64,000 nt of DNA, from the NCBI RefSeq assembly GCF_003952525.1, contig NZ_CP034451.1:1302001-1366000 (forward strand), given 5' to 3'. The stretch is from Mesorhizobium sp. M3A.F.Ca.ET.080.04.2.1 (GTDB lineage: Bacteria; Pseudomonadota; Alphaproteobacteria; Rhizobiales; Rhizobiaceae). This document shows, one piece after another, positions 34,336 through 43,316 of this stretch. The notes below the pieces were generated by a model, which saw only the letters and a program-made list of their open reading frames with translations, ran no database searches and was not told where the DNA came from. How positions within the stretch are numbered: position 1 is the stretch's first letter; each line of letters starts with the position of its first letter. Made by a program: the position numbers and the translations under genes.

Positions 34336-36267
34336 ATGATGATCGTCCCTCCATTGAACCGGAAGCTGCTGGCGATCCTGGCGGCCGACATGGTCGGCTA
34401 CTCAAGGGCGATGGAGGCCGATGAGGCCGGCACCATCGAGCGGTTGAAATCCGTTCGTGCCGAGCTGTTCGACCCCGCCATCTCCCAGCACCATGGCCGC
34501 CTCATCAAGCTGATGGGCGATGGCGCGCTTGTCGTCTTCGACAGCGTGGTCGACGCAGTCGCCTGCGCAGCGGAAATCCAAAGTGCGGCGGCCGCGCGCA
34601 ACGAAGGTCTGCCGGAGCCTGAGCGCATCGTGTTCCGCATCGGGGTCAATCTGGGCGACGTTGCGTTGGTTGACGGCGATGTCTATGGCGATGGCGTCAA
34701 TGTCGCCGCGCGATTGCAGCAACTCGCCGATGCTGGCGGCGTGATCGTGTCGGGCACAGCCTTTGACCATCTGCAAGGCAAGCTTGATTGGTCCCTCGAT
34801 TTCGCTGGCGAGCAACAAGTAAAGAATATCAGCCGCCCGGTTCGGATGTACCGGCTGAGGCTCGACGGCAAGCGGCCGCGCCGGACCTTGCGCAAGGCGA
34901 TGCCGGGCTGGGTTGGGACGGCGGCGGCCATCGTACTGTTTGCTCTGCTGGGCGGCGGCGGGACATGGTGGTTCTTTCATTCAGCTGCTCTGGGTGCCAA
35001 GCCGTCGGTCGCAGTGCTGCCCTTCAACAACTTTGGCGGCGACGACGCCACAGGGCGTCTGGCCGATGGCCTCACCGAGGACATAATCACCGATCTCGCG
35101 CAGTTTCCCGAACTCGACGTCGTGGCACGCAATTCGACGCAAGCGTACAAAGGCAAGTCGCTGGATGTCCGCCAGGTCGCAAATGCGCTCGACGTCGGCT
35201 ATGTGCTGGAAGGCTCGATCCAACGCCAGGGAGGCCGGCTGCGGATCACCGCGCAGTTGATCGATGCAAAAACCGGCAATCATCTGTGGTCGGAGCGATG
35301 GGACCGGCCCGCTGAAGACGTGTTCGCCATTCAAACCGAGATCGCCGAGCAGGTCACCAACCGTCTCGGCAACGGCGTGGGGCTGATTCAGGGAGCGGGG
35401 CGGGCTGCAGCGAAGCGCAAGCGGCCGGACAGCTTGACTGTCTATGATTACTATCTGCTCGGAACCGAAAGGATTGAAAAGATTACCGTAGCGGATGAGC
35501 AGGAGGCCATTAGGCTGCTCAACCTCGCTGTCGAGTTGGATCCGGAGTTCGCACGCGCCTGGGTGGAACTTTATCATGCTCATAACATATTGGCTGGCTT
35601 CGGTATCAATCCCGAGAGCGAGGTCAAGGCGGCTGCCGATGTAGCCGAACGCGCGGTGCGGCTCGATCCGAGCGACGCTGAGGCGCACGCGGTTTTTGGC
35701 ATGAGCCTCAAAGACAAGGGCGACAACGCCCGCGCCAAGGTCGAGCTGGACACGGCCCTCCGCCTCGCTCCGGGGTCGGCCGAAATCCTGACATTCTATT
35801 CCGGCTTTGCGTCAGCCTTCGACGAACCCGAACGCGGCGCTCAGTTGGTCGACCAAGTCATACGGCTCGACCCGAATTACCCGATGTGGGCAACCGCTTT
35901 CTACTCCAATGCCTATTTTATGGCTGGCCGCTATGAGGACGCCTTGAAGATGCTGGAGCGCAAGACGACCGATAACTACAGCAAATGGGAGTGGATGATG
36001 CGTAGCAGCTCCTTTGCGGCGCTCGATCGAATCGATGACGCGAATGCTTCGGTCAGGGAAACCCTCAAACGGTATCCGGACCTGACCGTCGAGGGCATGG
36101 TCAATGAATACAGCTTGAGCAAGACGGAGCGCGGTCGTTTCATCGAGACAATGCCGCTCGCCGGCTTTCCGCTTTGCGCCAAGCCCGAGGCGCTGGCAGA
36201 GCTCGCCAAACCTGTGCGGCTGCCGGAATGCGAGGCGGGGGAGGCGAAGCCTCTCGGGCAGCCATAG
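34336..36267 (+). CDS. Adenylate cyclase / TolB-like / TPR membrane protein
   Basis: A 643-residue protein. Residues about 8-170 are a class III cyclase (ILAADMVGYSRAME, KLMGDGALVVF, YGDGVNVAARLQ). One membrane helix lies at about 190-212. A TolB N-terminal-like domain spans about 220-335 (VAVLPFNNFGG, VGYVLEGSIQRQG), then TPR-like repeats to the end. This is the fused-cyclase version of the winged-helix/TolB/TPR regulators in this window, with cyclase replacing the DNA-binding domain. ATG 34336 has GGGGGCCGG upstream; substrate of the TPR part unknown. Confidence 0.85.
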   Translation: MMIVPPLNRKLLAILAADMVGYSRAMEADEAGTIERLKSVRAELFDPAISQHHGRLIKLMGDGALVVFDSVVDAVACAAEIQSAAAARNEGLPEPERIVFRIGVNLGDVALVDGDVYGDGVNVAARLQQLADAGGVIVSGTAFDHLQGKLDWSLDFAGEQQVKNISRPVRMYRLRLDGKRPRRTLRKAMPGWVGTAAAIVLFALLGGGGTWWFFHSAALGAKPSVAVLPFNNFGGDDATGRLADGLTEDIITDLAQFPELDVVARNSTQAYKGKSLDVRQVANALDVGYVLEGSIQRQGGRLRITAQLIDAKTGNHLWSERWDRPAEDVFAIQTEIAEQVTNRLGNGVGLIQGAGRAAAKRKRPDSLTVYDYYLLGTERIEKITVADEQEAIRLLNLAVELDPEFARAWVELYHAHNILAGFGINPESEVKAAADVAERAVRLDPSDAEAHAVFGMSLKDKGDNARAKVELDTALRLAPGSAEILTFYSGFASAFDEPERGAQLVDQVIRLDPNYPMWATAFYSNAYFMAGRYEDALKMLERKTTDNYSKWEWMMRSSSFAALDRIDDANASVRETLKRYPDLTVEGMVNEYSLSKTERGRFIETMPLAGFPLCAKPEALAELAKPVRLPECEAGEAKPLGQP

Positions 36268-36464
36268 GACCGAAAAAGGGGCCGGAAGCAGTAGGTCCGC
36301 TTGTGGTGCAGGGAAGAACGACTGAGGTTTGTCTGCTAGGCCGAGATAGGCGCAAACCCGTCGTTCGGCAGGTGGGACGAAAACGACGGCAACGGCTCTA
36401 AAGCTGACATCCGCGGATATCAGCTCCGCGCCCAAAACAGGTCGTTGCAGGAACCTGGTCGGGA

Positions 36465-36740
36465 TCAGTGCGAGGTGCCGTCGTGCAGAAGTCTCCAGGT
36501 CAGGCCGACGCGGCCGCTGAACTGTGATGTGAAGCGTTCGGCCGCAGCGTCCTCCAGGCCGTCATCGACAAGAGCCTCGATGCTTCGCCGCACCAAGGCG
36601 AGCCGCATCTCGCGGGCGTGCTCCATGTCGGTCTCTCTCATGATTTCGGTGACGTGGTAGGCGACGACAGGCTGGCCGAGGCAAGACAGAAGTGCGCTCG
36701 CTTCGGCTGTCACTGCTGCAACTGCGTCTTCGATCTGCAT
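36465..36740 (-). CDS. Small helical protein, 91 aa
   Basis: Starts MQIEDAVAAVTAEASALLSC and contains EHAREMRLALVRRSIEALVD and AAAERFTSQFSGRVGL. Helical, no membrane segment. GAGGAG lies eight bases before ATG 36740, which is chosen over ATG 36755. A decayed paralog seems to lie at 25304-25411. Unknown function; similar short proteins occur in Mesorhizobium-type genomes (from memory). Confidence 0.55.
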   Translation of the reverse strand: MQIEDAVAAVTAEASALLSCLGQPVVAYHVTEIMRETDMEHAREMRLALVRRSIEALVDDGLEDAAAERFTSQFSGRVGLTWRLLHDGTSH

Positions 36741-37028
36741 TTTGGCGCTCCTCATCGAATTCGATGCAGGCGCCTCCCCGTGTCAGGACGGCGTTCCGTC
36801 GCTTCCTTCAATCCGGCTCTCGTGCGGAGCCAAAGCGCGCTTTCTCGTTCGCGCCCCGGAGCGACTCACCATCCGAAATCAGTATCCTCCAAGATCGAAT
36901 TAAAGGCGACCGCATAGTTAATTGATGGTTAATGGCGGCGATCGCATCTTAAGCGTCCGCCGACGATCCTGGCCTCGCCGAAACCTTCCTTGCTCTCGAC
37001 GGTTAATCCAAACCAGGAGGGTCGATGC

Positions 37029-37235
37029 ATGCCAAGGCGAGGTGCAGAGGAGACACGGGCGGGCCGGCCGAAGAGACCGCGTTCGCGTCCGCTGAAGGGC
37101 GAAGAGACGGAAGTGAACCATATCGTCGAGACACAGAACCTGTCGCCTGCGCAGGCGCGCGAGCTCGTGAGGCGCTACGGCAATGATTGGCGCAAGATCG
37201 AAGAGGCCGCCAAGACCTACAAGGACGACAGCTAG
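37029..37235 (+). CDS. Small protein with helical SPAQA-type module, 68 aa
   Basis: The product MPRRGAEETRAGRPKRPRSR has a basic N-terminus followed by a compact helical module LSPAQARELVRRYGNDWRKI. The same module pattern appears at the C-terminus of the protein at 45853-46176 (ISSEEAQELLDRLGNDRAAI). GGAGGG lies eight bases upstream of the ATG. Function unknown; possibly a DUF3606-like protein. Confidence 0.6.
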   Translation: MPRRGAEETRAGRPKRPRSRPLKGEETEVNHIVETQNLSPAQARELVRRYGNDWRKIEEAAKTYKDDS

Positions 37236-37271
37236 ATTGCGGCCAATCAGCTCCCACAGACCAGCGCCAAG

Positions 37272-38060
37272 ATGACCACGATCGCGACGTTCAACGTGAA
37301 CGGCGTCAACGGGCGGTTGCCGGTCCTGCTGAAATGGCTCGGCGAAACCGCATACGACATCGTCTGCCTTCAGGAACTCAAGACATCCGACGAGAAGTTT
37401 CCGGCCGAAGCGATCAGGCAGGCTGGTTACGGCGCCATCTGGCACGGGCAGAAGTCTTACAACGGGGTGGCTATTCTCGCCCGGGGCAAACAGCCGCTGG
37501 AGCGCAGGCGCGGGCTGCCCGGCGATCCGGACGACACCCACAGCCGATACATCGAAGCCATGGTCGACGGGCTGGTGATCGGCTGCATCTACCTGCCGAA
37601 CGGCAATCCGGCGCCCGGACCGAAATTCGACTACAAGCTCTGCTGGTTCCAGCGTCTGATAGGCTATGCCCAGACGCTGCTCGCACAGGACACCGTGCTT
37701 TGCGGCGACTACAATGTGGTGCCGACGCCGATCGATGCGGTTGTGCCGGCACGCTGGCTGGGCGATGCCGTCTATTTCCCGCAGAGCCGCCAGGCCTACG
37801 CCGCCATGCTGGGCATGGGCTGGACGGATGCGGTTCGGCAGATCCACCCCCAAAAAGGCGTCTACACTTACTGGAATTTCTCCTACCGGGGCGGTTACGA
37901 CCGCAGTTCCGGGCTGCGGATGGATCACCTGCTGACCAGCCCGGCTCTTTCGGAGAAGCTGCAAAGCGCCGGCGTCGATGTCGCCGTGCGCGGCTGGGAG
38001 AAGCCCAGCGATCATGCCCCAGCCTGGATCGACCTTGCCTGGCCAGGCAAGGCCGGCTGA
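37272..38060 (+). CDS. xthA: Exodeoxyribonuclease III
   Basis: A 262-residue AP endonuclease/3'-5' exonuclease. MTTIATFNVNGVNGR, the metal-binding Glu in VCLQELKTSDE, YNGVAILAR, GDYNVVPTPID and the C-terminal GWEKPSDHAP give all family signatures. It repairs abasic sites and trims 3' ends during base-excision repair. The usual size is about 260 residues, so it is complete. It is one of several exoIII paralogs that rhizobia commonly carry. Confidence 0.93.
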   Translation: MTTIATFNVNGVNGRLPVLLKWLGETAYDIVCLQELKTSDEKFPAEAIRQAGYGAIWHGQKSYNGVAILARGKQPLERRRGLPGDPDDTHSRYIEAMVDGLVIGCIYLPNGNPAPGPKFDYKLCWFQRLIGYAQTLLAQDTVLCGDYNVVPTPIDAVVPARWLGDAVYFPQSRQAYAAMLGMGWTDAVRQIHPQKGVYTYWNFSYRGGYDRSSGLRMDHLLTSPALSEKLQSAGVDVAVRGWEKPSDHAPAWIDLAWPGKAG

Positions 38061-38070
38061 CCAGGCCCTC

Positions 38071-38355
38071 TCAACCGGACCGGATCACCCCTGGCTCCGT
38101 TTCCTCAGTCGCCTGGCCAGCAGAGGGCGCGGCGGACACCAGGTCCTGGAAGCCGATCGTGGCGACCAGGTAGCCGGCTTCGTCGTAGATCTTCGTCACC
38201 CAGGAAGTCGGATCCATGCCTTCGACAATCCCGTCGAGCATCGCCTCCTTCGCGGCCCGCCTTGCCTCCGCCTTCGCGGCCTCAAGACTTTCCATCTCGA
38301 CCTGGATCGCCGGCTGGGCCGTGCTTTCGATGAACTCAAAGCGGAATTTCGGCAT
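38071..38355 (-). CDS. DUF6894-type small protein, 94 aa
   Basis: Starts MPKFRFEFIESTAQPAIQVE and continues EARRAAKEAMLDGIVEGMDP, the pattern of the DUF6894 family of small alpha/beta proteins. It overlaps the end of the DUF768 gene by 20 bases, so the pair is probably co-transcribed. Role unknown. Confidence 0.7.
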   Translation of the reverse strand: MPKFRFEFIESTAQPAIQVEMESLEAAKAEARRAAKEAMLDGIVEGMDPTSWVTKIYDEAGYLVATIGFQDLVSAAPSAGQATEETEPGVIRSG

Positions 38356-38689
38356 TCGTTTCTCCCTCGGGCGCCGTAAGGCCCTCGCCATGGTTCCCAG
38401 AGCCGGCGCCAGTCGGACCGTGCTCGGCGCGCAGGGTGTCGGCGATGTATTCCTTGAGGTCGCCGACTTCCTCGCTGATGTCCTCGGGCAGTATCCCTTC
38501 GCTTGCCGCGTCGGCGATACATCGATCGGCCAGGCTCTCGGCGGCCAGGTCGTCAGGAAGCGCAGCCGGGACCTCCGCCAGATGCTCATCGATCCATTCG
38601 CCGACGAAATGCGCGGTCTTGTTGACGAGGATATCCGGCTCCTCGGAGGTCTCCGGGCTGGCGTGAGGAAGCGCTCGATCGGTGTCCAT
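38336..38689 (-). CDS. DUF768-type protein, 117 aa
   Basis: Contains the DUF768 helical pattern: NKTAHFVGEWIDEHLAEVPA, SLADRCIADAASEGILPEDI and DLKEYIADTLRAEHG. Members are almost confined to Mesorhizobium and close relatives and are of unknown function. This supports the genus call. ATG 38689 gives the conserved N-terminus. Confidence 0.75.
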   Translation of the reverse strand: MDTDRALPHASPETSEEPDILVNKTAHFVGEWIDEHLAEVPAALPDDLAAESLADRCIADAASEGILPEDISEEVGDLKEYIADTLRAEHGPTGAGSGNHGEGLTAPEGETNAEIPL

Positions 38690-38902
38690 GGCTAAACCCA
38701 CCCTGGTTGATCCATCTTCAACGCCGATTGCGCGCGAAGGATGCAGCGGTTCGTCGATCGTGCCGCTGCTTCTCGAATTCGACGGGTGAAAGGTCGGGCG
38801 CCCGGGCGTGTCCATGCATCTCACGCGACGCCGGGAACCTGCATCAGGATCGAAAGTTCTTGCTGTTGGCAAATCACCGGACTTAACCGCAGGGCGAGCA
38901 AC

Positions 38903-40240
38903 GTGCGGCCTCGAGGCTTTGGAGCTTTATCGGCAATCAGGAAATCGATCGGACGAAGGCTCGGCCGCGGGCTCGATATCCTCAAATATGTCGCCGTTGC
39001 GATTGCCGCCAGCCTGGTCACGCTGGCCGTCATCAACCTGATGCCGGAGCCGCGGGTTCTGCGCAGCATCGTGCCGCACCGTTTCGATGCCGCCGATGCG
39101 CAATTCGCCAAGAGCATGACCAACTATTCGCAAGGACAGATGTTCGATGCGAACGCCGTGCAAACCCTGGTCAATGGCGACGAGATCTTTCCGGCGATGC
39201 TGCGCGCGATCCATGCGGCGCGCTCCACCATCGACATGGAAACCTACATCTATTGGTCGGGATCTGTCGGCTACGAATTCGCCACCTCGTTGGCTGCGAA
39301 GGCGCGGGAGGGCGTCGAGGTGCGCGTGCTTGTCGACTGGGTCGGCAGCCTGCCCTTCGATGAAGACCTGATCCACATCATGACGAGCGCGGGCGTGCGG
39401 TTCCAGCGCTATCGGCCTGTCTACTGGTACACGCTCGACCGGGTGAACAACCGCACGCATCGCAAGCTGCTCATCACCGACGGCAAGGTCGCCTTCACCG
39501 GCGGGGTCGGCATCGCCGACAATTGGCTGGGAGATGCGCGCAATCCGGATGAGTGGCGCGACACGCACTACCAGATCGAAGGACCGGCCGTGGCCGCCTT
39601 CCAGGCCGCGTTCGCCGAAAACTGGCTGGAAACCGTGGGCGAGACTTTGCAGGGCGAGAAATTCTACCCGCCGCCCGAAGCGGTGGGGTCACTCAGCGCC
39701 CAGCTTATCCTCGCCTCGCAGCCGAACGGCTCCGAAAACATGGAGCTGATGATGCTGGCCGCGATGGCTGCCGCCAAGGATCACATCAGGATCGGGATGG
39801 CCTATTTCGTCCCGGACGACATCGCCCTGCAGCAGATATTGGACGCCAGGAAGAGAGGCGTGGCGGTCGACGTCATCGTCCCCAATGCGCTGACGGATGT
39901 GCCCATCGTCCGAAAGGGCTCGCGCTACTTCTGGGGCGAACTGCTCGAGGCCGGCGTGCGGATCTACGAGTTCCAGCCGACGATGTATCATCCCAAACTG
40001 CTGATCGTGGACGATGTCTGGGCGACCTTCGGCTCCGCCAATCTGGACGAGCGGTCGCTGCGGCTCAACGACGAGGTCAACCTGAACGTCTACGGCAAGG
40101 CGTTCGCGCAGACGCAGATCGACCTGTTCAACCGGGATCTTGGGCAGTCGAGACAGATCAGCCTCGAGGAATGGCAAGCGCGTCCCTTCACCGAAAAGGT
40201 GACGGACTGGCTGGCCAGCAGGCTGCACACGCAGCTTTGA
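38903..40240 (+). CDS. Phospholipase D-like / cardiolipin synthase-type protein
   Basis: The 445-residue product has one N-terminal membrane helix (KYVAVAIAASLVTLAVINLM) and two HKD motifs: THRKLLITDGKVAFTGG at about 175-191 and YHPKLLIVDDVWATFGSANL at about 360-379. It should exchange phospholipid head groups, as cardiolipin synthases do. No ATG opens the frame close upstream; GTG 38903 gives a normal N-terminus but its ribosome-binding site is weak, so the start is uncertain. Confidence 0.82.
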   Translation: MRPRGFGALSAIRKSIGRRLGRGLDILKYVAVAIAASLVTLAVINLMPEPRVLRSIVPHRFDAADAQFAKSMTNYSQGQMFDANAVQTLVNGDEIFPAMLRAIHAARSTIDMETYIYWSGSVGYEFATSLAAKAREGVEVRVLVDWVGSLPFDEDLIHIMTSAGVRFQRYRPVYWYTLDRVNNRTHRKLLITDGKVAFTGGVGIADNWLGDARNPDEWRDTHYQIEGPAVAAFQAAFAENWLETVGETLQGEKFYPPPEAVGSLSAQLILASQPNGSENMELMMLAAMAAAKDHIRIGMAYFVPDDIALQQILDARKRGVAVDVIVPNALTDVPIVRKGSRYFWGELLEAGVRIYEFQPTMYHPKLLIVDDVWATFGSANLDERSLRLNDEVNLNVYGKAFAQTQIDLFNRDLGQSRQISLEEWQARPFTEKVTDWLASRLHTQL

Positions 40241-40242
40241 TG

Positions 40243-42012
40243 TCACGCCGCCTTGCGGGCAGCCGCCCTGAATGGATGGTCCATGGCGAAGGCGTCCGGC
40301 CGGATGCCGCGCTCGACCTGCGTCCAGGCGACAGGGTGCGCGATCGGGAAGCCGGGCCGCGCCCGCGGCGAGAAGGCGCCGACTGCCGTGTTGCCGCGTC
40401 CGTTGCGCAGATAATCGATGAAGATCCTGCCTTTTCGGGCTGCCGGATCGGCCGACAGCAGGTAACGCTCGGGATCGGCATCGACGAGACATTGCGCCAG
40501 CGATCTTGCCATGTGCCGGGCGCGGTCGTGGGTCATTTTCGTGCCGAGCGGCGCCATCAGGTGAATGCCCTTGCCGCCGGTCAGCTTGGGCCAGCTCTCC
40601 AGGCCGGCCGCCGCCATGATGTCGCGCAGCGCCAGCGCGGCCTCGATCACTTCATCCCATCCGACGCCCTCGCCGGGATCGAGGTCGAGAACGATCCGAT
40701 CCGCATGCTCGATATCGTCCACGGTGGCGTTCCAGGGGTGGAGTTCGACGGCATCCATCTCGATGAGGCCGAGCAGGCCGGCAAGGTCGTCGACCCAGAC
40801 CCGCACGCCCTCCCCGCCTTCGCGCTTCTGCACGCGCAGCTGGTGCACCGCGGCGGGAATGCTGGGCAGCGTCCCCTTGTGATAGAAGATGGCGCCGAAG
40901 GCATGGCGGACAAGTTTCAGCGGCCGCCGGGCAAGATGGACCAGCGCCTGGTCGGCAACCCGCTCCCAGTAGCGCGCGAGATCTTCCCTGGAAGGCGCGA
41001 CCGCGTCGGGGAGCAACTGCAGGATGTTCTCGCGCGGGACGCCGTGCTCGTGGCCCGCCCGCCGCCTGGAGGGCGCCGGCGGCTTCGGCGGGATGGACAC
41101 CAAGTCTTCGCGCAATCCCTTGAACACCGCTTCGCGCAGAATGCCGCGATCGGTCACGCCGCTGAACTGCACCTCGGCCAGCACGTCCGGCCTGACCCAG
41201 GTCGCCTTCGGCTTGATGATCGGCTCGGTCAGCGGCGACTCGCCGACGATCAGCGGATCGAGGCGTTCGCGCACGCGCCGCGCCACTTCAAGCGTATAGC
41301 CGCTCTTGGCCTTGCCGGCATAAAGCAGGCGATCGCCGTCGCGCCTGCCGATGTAGAGCGACGCGATGCGGCGCGGCTTGGCGCCGAGCTTCTCGACGAA
41401 AGCCACGATCGGAAAGGTGTCGCTCTTGATGCATTTGACCTTGACCCAGCTCGGCTGGACGCCGGAGCGATAGGCGGCATCCGCGCGCTTGGAGACGATC
41501 CCCTCCAGGCCCATCCGGCAGGCATGCTCGAACATGTCCTTGCCGCTCACCGCCAGATGCTCGGCATAGGTCAGCGTCGGCGCCGTGTCCGAGAGCAGCT
41601 TCTCCAATGCGGCCTTGCGCTCGACCAGCGGCTGCTGGCGAAGGTCGCGGCCATCGAGGTGCATGAGGTCGAAGGCGTAGAAGATCAGCCGCGGCGAGTT
41701 CGGGTTGCCCAGTTCCCGCTCCAGCGCCTGGTAGTCGGGCAGGCCGGTGTCGCCCAAGACGACGGCTTCGCCGTCGATGATCGCCGACTCCGCCTTCAAC
41801 TGCGCCGCCGCCTCGACGATCCTCCTGTAGCGATGCGACCAGTCGTAGCCGCGGCGCGTGAAGGCACGCGCCGAACCGCCCTCGACGATGAGCTGGGTGC
41901 GGTAACCGTCATATTTGATCTCGTGCAGCCATTCGCCGTCTTCGGGAGCTTTCTCCACCAGGGTGGGCGACTGGAACTCGATGAACGAAAGCCGGCTTTT
42001 GCCGCTACTCAT
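40243..42012 (-). CDS. ligD: ATP-dependent DNA ligase D (ligase + polymerase domains)
   Basis: A 589-residue enzyme. The ligase domain (about 10-310) has the adenylated lysine in EIKYDGYRTQ (Lys33), followed by AIIDGEAVVL, FDLMHLDG, EGIVSKR and WVKVKC motifs. The polymerase domain (about 320-589) carries IVLDLDPGEGVGWDEV with metal-binding Asps and LTGGKGIHLMAPL. The 3'-phosphoesterase domain found in longer LigD is absent. No ku gene lies in this window, so its NHEJ partner must be elsewhere. The gene is convergent with the phospholipase gene, 2 bases apart. Confidence 0.9.
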   Translation of the reverse strand: MSSGKSRLSFIEFQSPTLVEKAPEDGEWLHEIKYDGYRTQLIVEGGSARAFTRRGYDWSHRYRRIVEAAAQLKAESAIIDGEAVVLGDTGLPDYQALERELGNPNSPRLIFYAFDLMHLDGRDLRQQPLVERKAALEKLLSDTAPTLTYAEHLAVSGKDMFEHACRMGLEGIVSKRADAAYRSGVQPSWVKVKCIKSDTFPIVAFVEKLGAKPRRIASLYIGRRDGDRLLYAGKAKSGYTLEVARRVRERLDPLIVGESPLTEPIIKPKATWVRPDVLAEVQFSGVTDRGILREAVFKGLREDLVSIPPKPPAPSRRRAGHEHGVPRENILQLLPDAVAPSREDLARYWERVADQALVHLARRPLKLVRHAFGAIFYHKGTLPSIPAAVHQLRVQKREGGEGVRVWVDDLAGLLGLIEMDAVELHPWNATVDDIEHADRIVLDLDPGEGVGWDEVIEAALALRDIMAAAGLESWPKLTGGKGIHLMAPLGTKMTHDRARHMARSLAQCLVDADPERYLLSADPAARKGRIFIDYLRNGRGNTAVGAFSPRARPGFPIAHPVAWTQVERGIRPDAFAMDHPFRAAARKAA

Positions 42013-42178
42013 ACGCGCGACTCCAGGAATCGCTAATCAAGCCCCGCGCCAGCTGTCGGTTCCGGGCATTTTAGCGAAATTGTATGTTTTGGCGGACACT
42101 TGGCTCAGGAACAACATTGGCCGTGCCGCGTCTTAGAGACAGGTTCTTGTTGCAGTTTTTGTCTCGGGATCGACAGCG

Positions 42179-43177
42179 ATGGTCAGGCTCATTCTCACGC
42201 TTATGGTGACGCTGGTGCTCGCGTGCGGCGCAAGCCAGGCCGCCAGGCTGGACTTGGACACGGTCAACCAGGCGCAATTCAGCGACGGCGAGCCGAAGGG
42301 CGTCGATCCGATGCTGCTGAAGGCGCAGATCCTCCTCGACCGCGCCCGCTTCTCACCGGGCCTGATCGACGGCCGGCTTTCCGACAATTTTGCCAAGGCC
42401 GTCTCGGCCTTCCAGGCGGCGAACGGCCTGCCTTCGGACGGCAAGCTCACCAGGGAGACCTGGGACAAGCTGACGGCGGGCTCAACCGAGCCGGTTCTGG
42501 TGACCTATGAGGTCACGGCCAAGGATGTGCGCGGGCCTTTCACCCGGCGCATTCCCACGCGCCTGGAGCGCATGGCCCGCCTCAAGCGGCTCGGCTATCG
42601 CAACGCCCGCGAGCGGCTGGCCGAGCGTTTCCATGTCAGCGAACAATTGCTGCGCATGCTCAATCCCCGCGCCGGCTTCAGGAAGGCCGACGCGAGCCTG
42701 GTCGTGCCTGACGTCGGGCGCGGCGACCCACCGGCGGAGATTGCGACCGTCGAGGTCGACAAGGCATCCCGGCTGGTGCGCGTGCTCGACGTGTCAGGCA
42801 AAGCGGTCGCGGTTTATCCCGCCTCGATCGGCAGCGAGGAGAAACCGGCGCCGAGCGGCGGCGCTGAGATCAAGCGGGTGGTGCATAACCCGACCTATCA
42901 TTACAATCCGAAATTCGCCTTCAAGGGCGTCAAGAGCAAGGAGCCTTTCACCATCGCCAAGGGACCGAACAATCCGGTGGGCTCGGTCTGGATCGATCTC
43001 TCCATCGACAGCTACGGCATCCACGGCACGCCCGAACCCGGCAAGATCGGCACCAGCTTCTCGCATGGCTGCATCCGGCTGACCAACTGGGACGCTGAGG
43101 ACCTCGCGGCCATGGTGAAGCCGGGCACGAAGGTCGAGTTCAAGGACGAGACGGCGCAGGATGTGTCCGCGCAGTGA
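42179..43177 (+). CDS. Exported L,D-transpeptidase (YkuD type)
   Basis: A 332-residue protein with signal peptide (MVRLILTLMVTLVLACGASQ). A peptidoglycan-binding domain spans about 44-95 (DNFAKAVSAFQAANGLPSDG). The catalytic YkuD domain at about 195-325 contains DSYGIHGTPEPGKIG and SHGCIRLTNWDAEDLA with the catalytic Cys. It cross-links peptidoglycan or attaches outer-membrane proteins to it. Single gene between the ligase and the oxidoreductase. Confidence 0.88.
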   Translation: MVRLILTLMVTLVLACGASQAARLDLDTVNQAQFSDGEPKGVDPMLLKAQILLDRARFSPGLIDGRLSDNFAKAVSAFQAANGLPSDGKLTRETWDKLTAGSTEPVLVTYEVTAKDVRGPFTRRIPTRLERMARLKRLGYRNARERLAERFHVSEQLLRMLNPRAGFRKADASLVVPDVGRGDPPAEIATVEVDKASRLVRVLDVSGKAVAVYPASIGSEEKPAPSGGAEIKRVVHNPTYHYNPKFAFKGVKSKEPFTIAKGPNNPVGSVWIDLSIDSYGIHGTPEPGKIGTSFSHGCIRLTNWDAEDLAAMVKPGTKVEFKDETAQDVSAQ

Positions 43178-43316
43178 GCGCTGGCGGGGCGCGATGCGGG
43201 AACACTGCATAAGCCCAGTTTATCATCACCCCTAGTTTTTCAGAACGTTACAGGTTCATTCGTCGCCTGTAGCTTCGGCGGCGCTTTTTTGGAAACGATC
43301 TGGACTTGGTGGCTCG

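Noticed and set aside
39553..42036. Plus-strand frame of 827 codons
   Set aside because: It covers the phospholipase gene in another frame and lies antisense to ligD, whose motifs are clear. Composition is that of a shadow.
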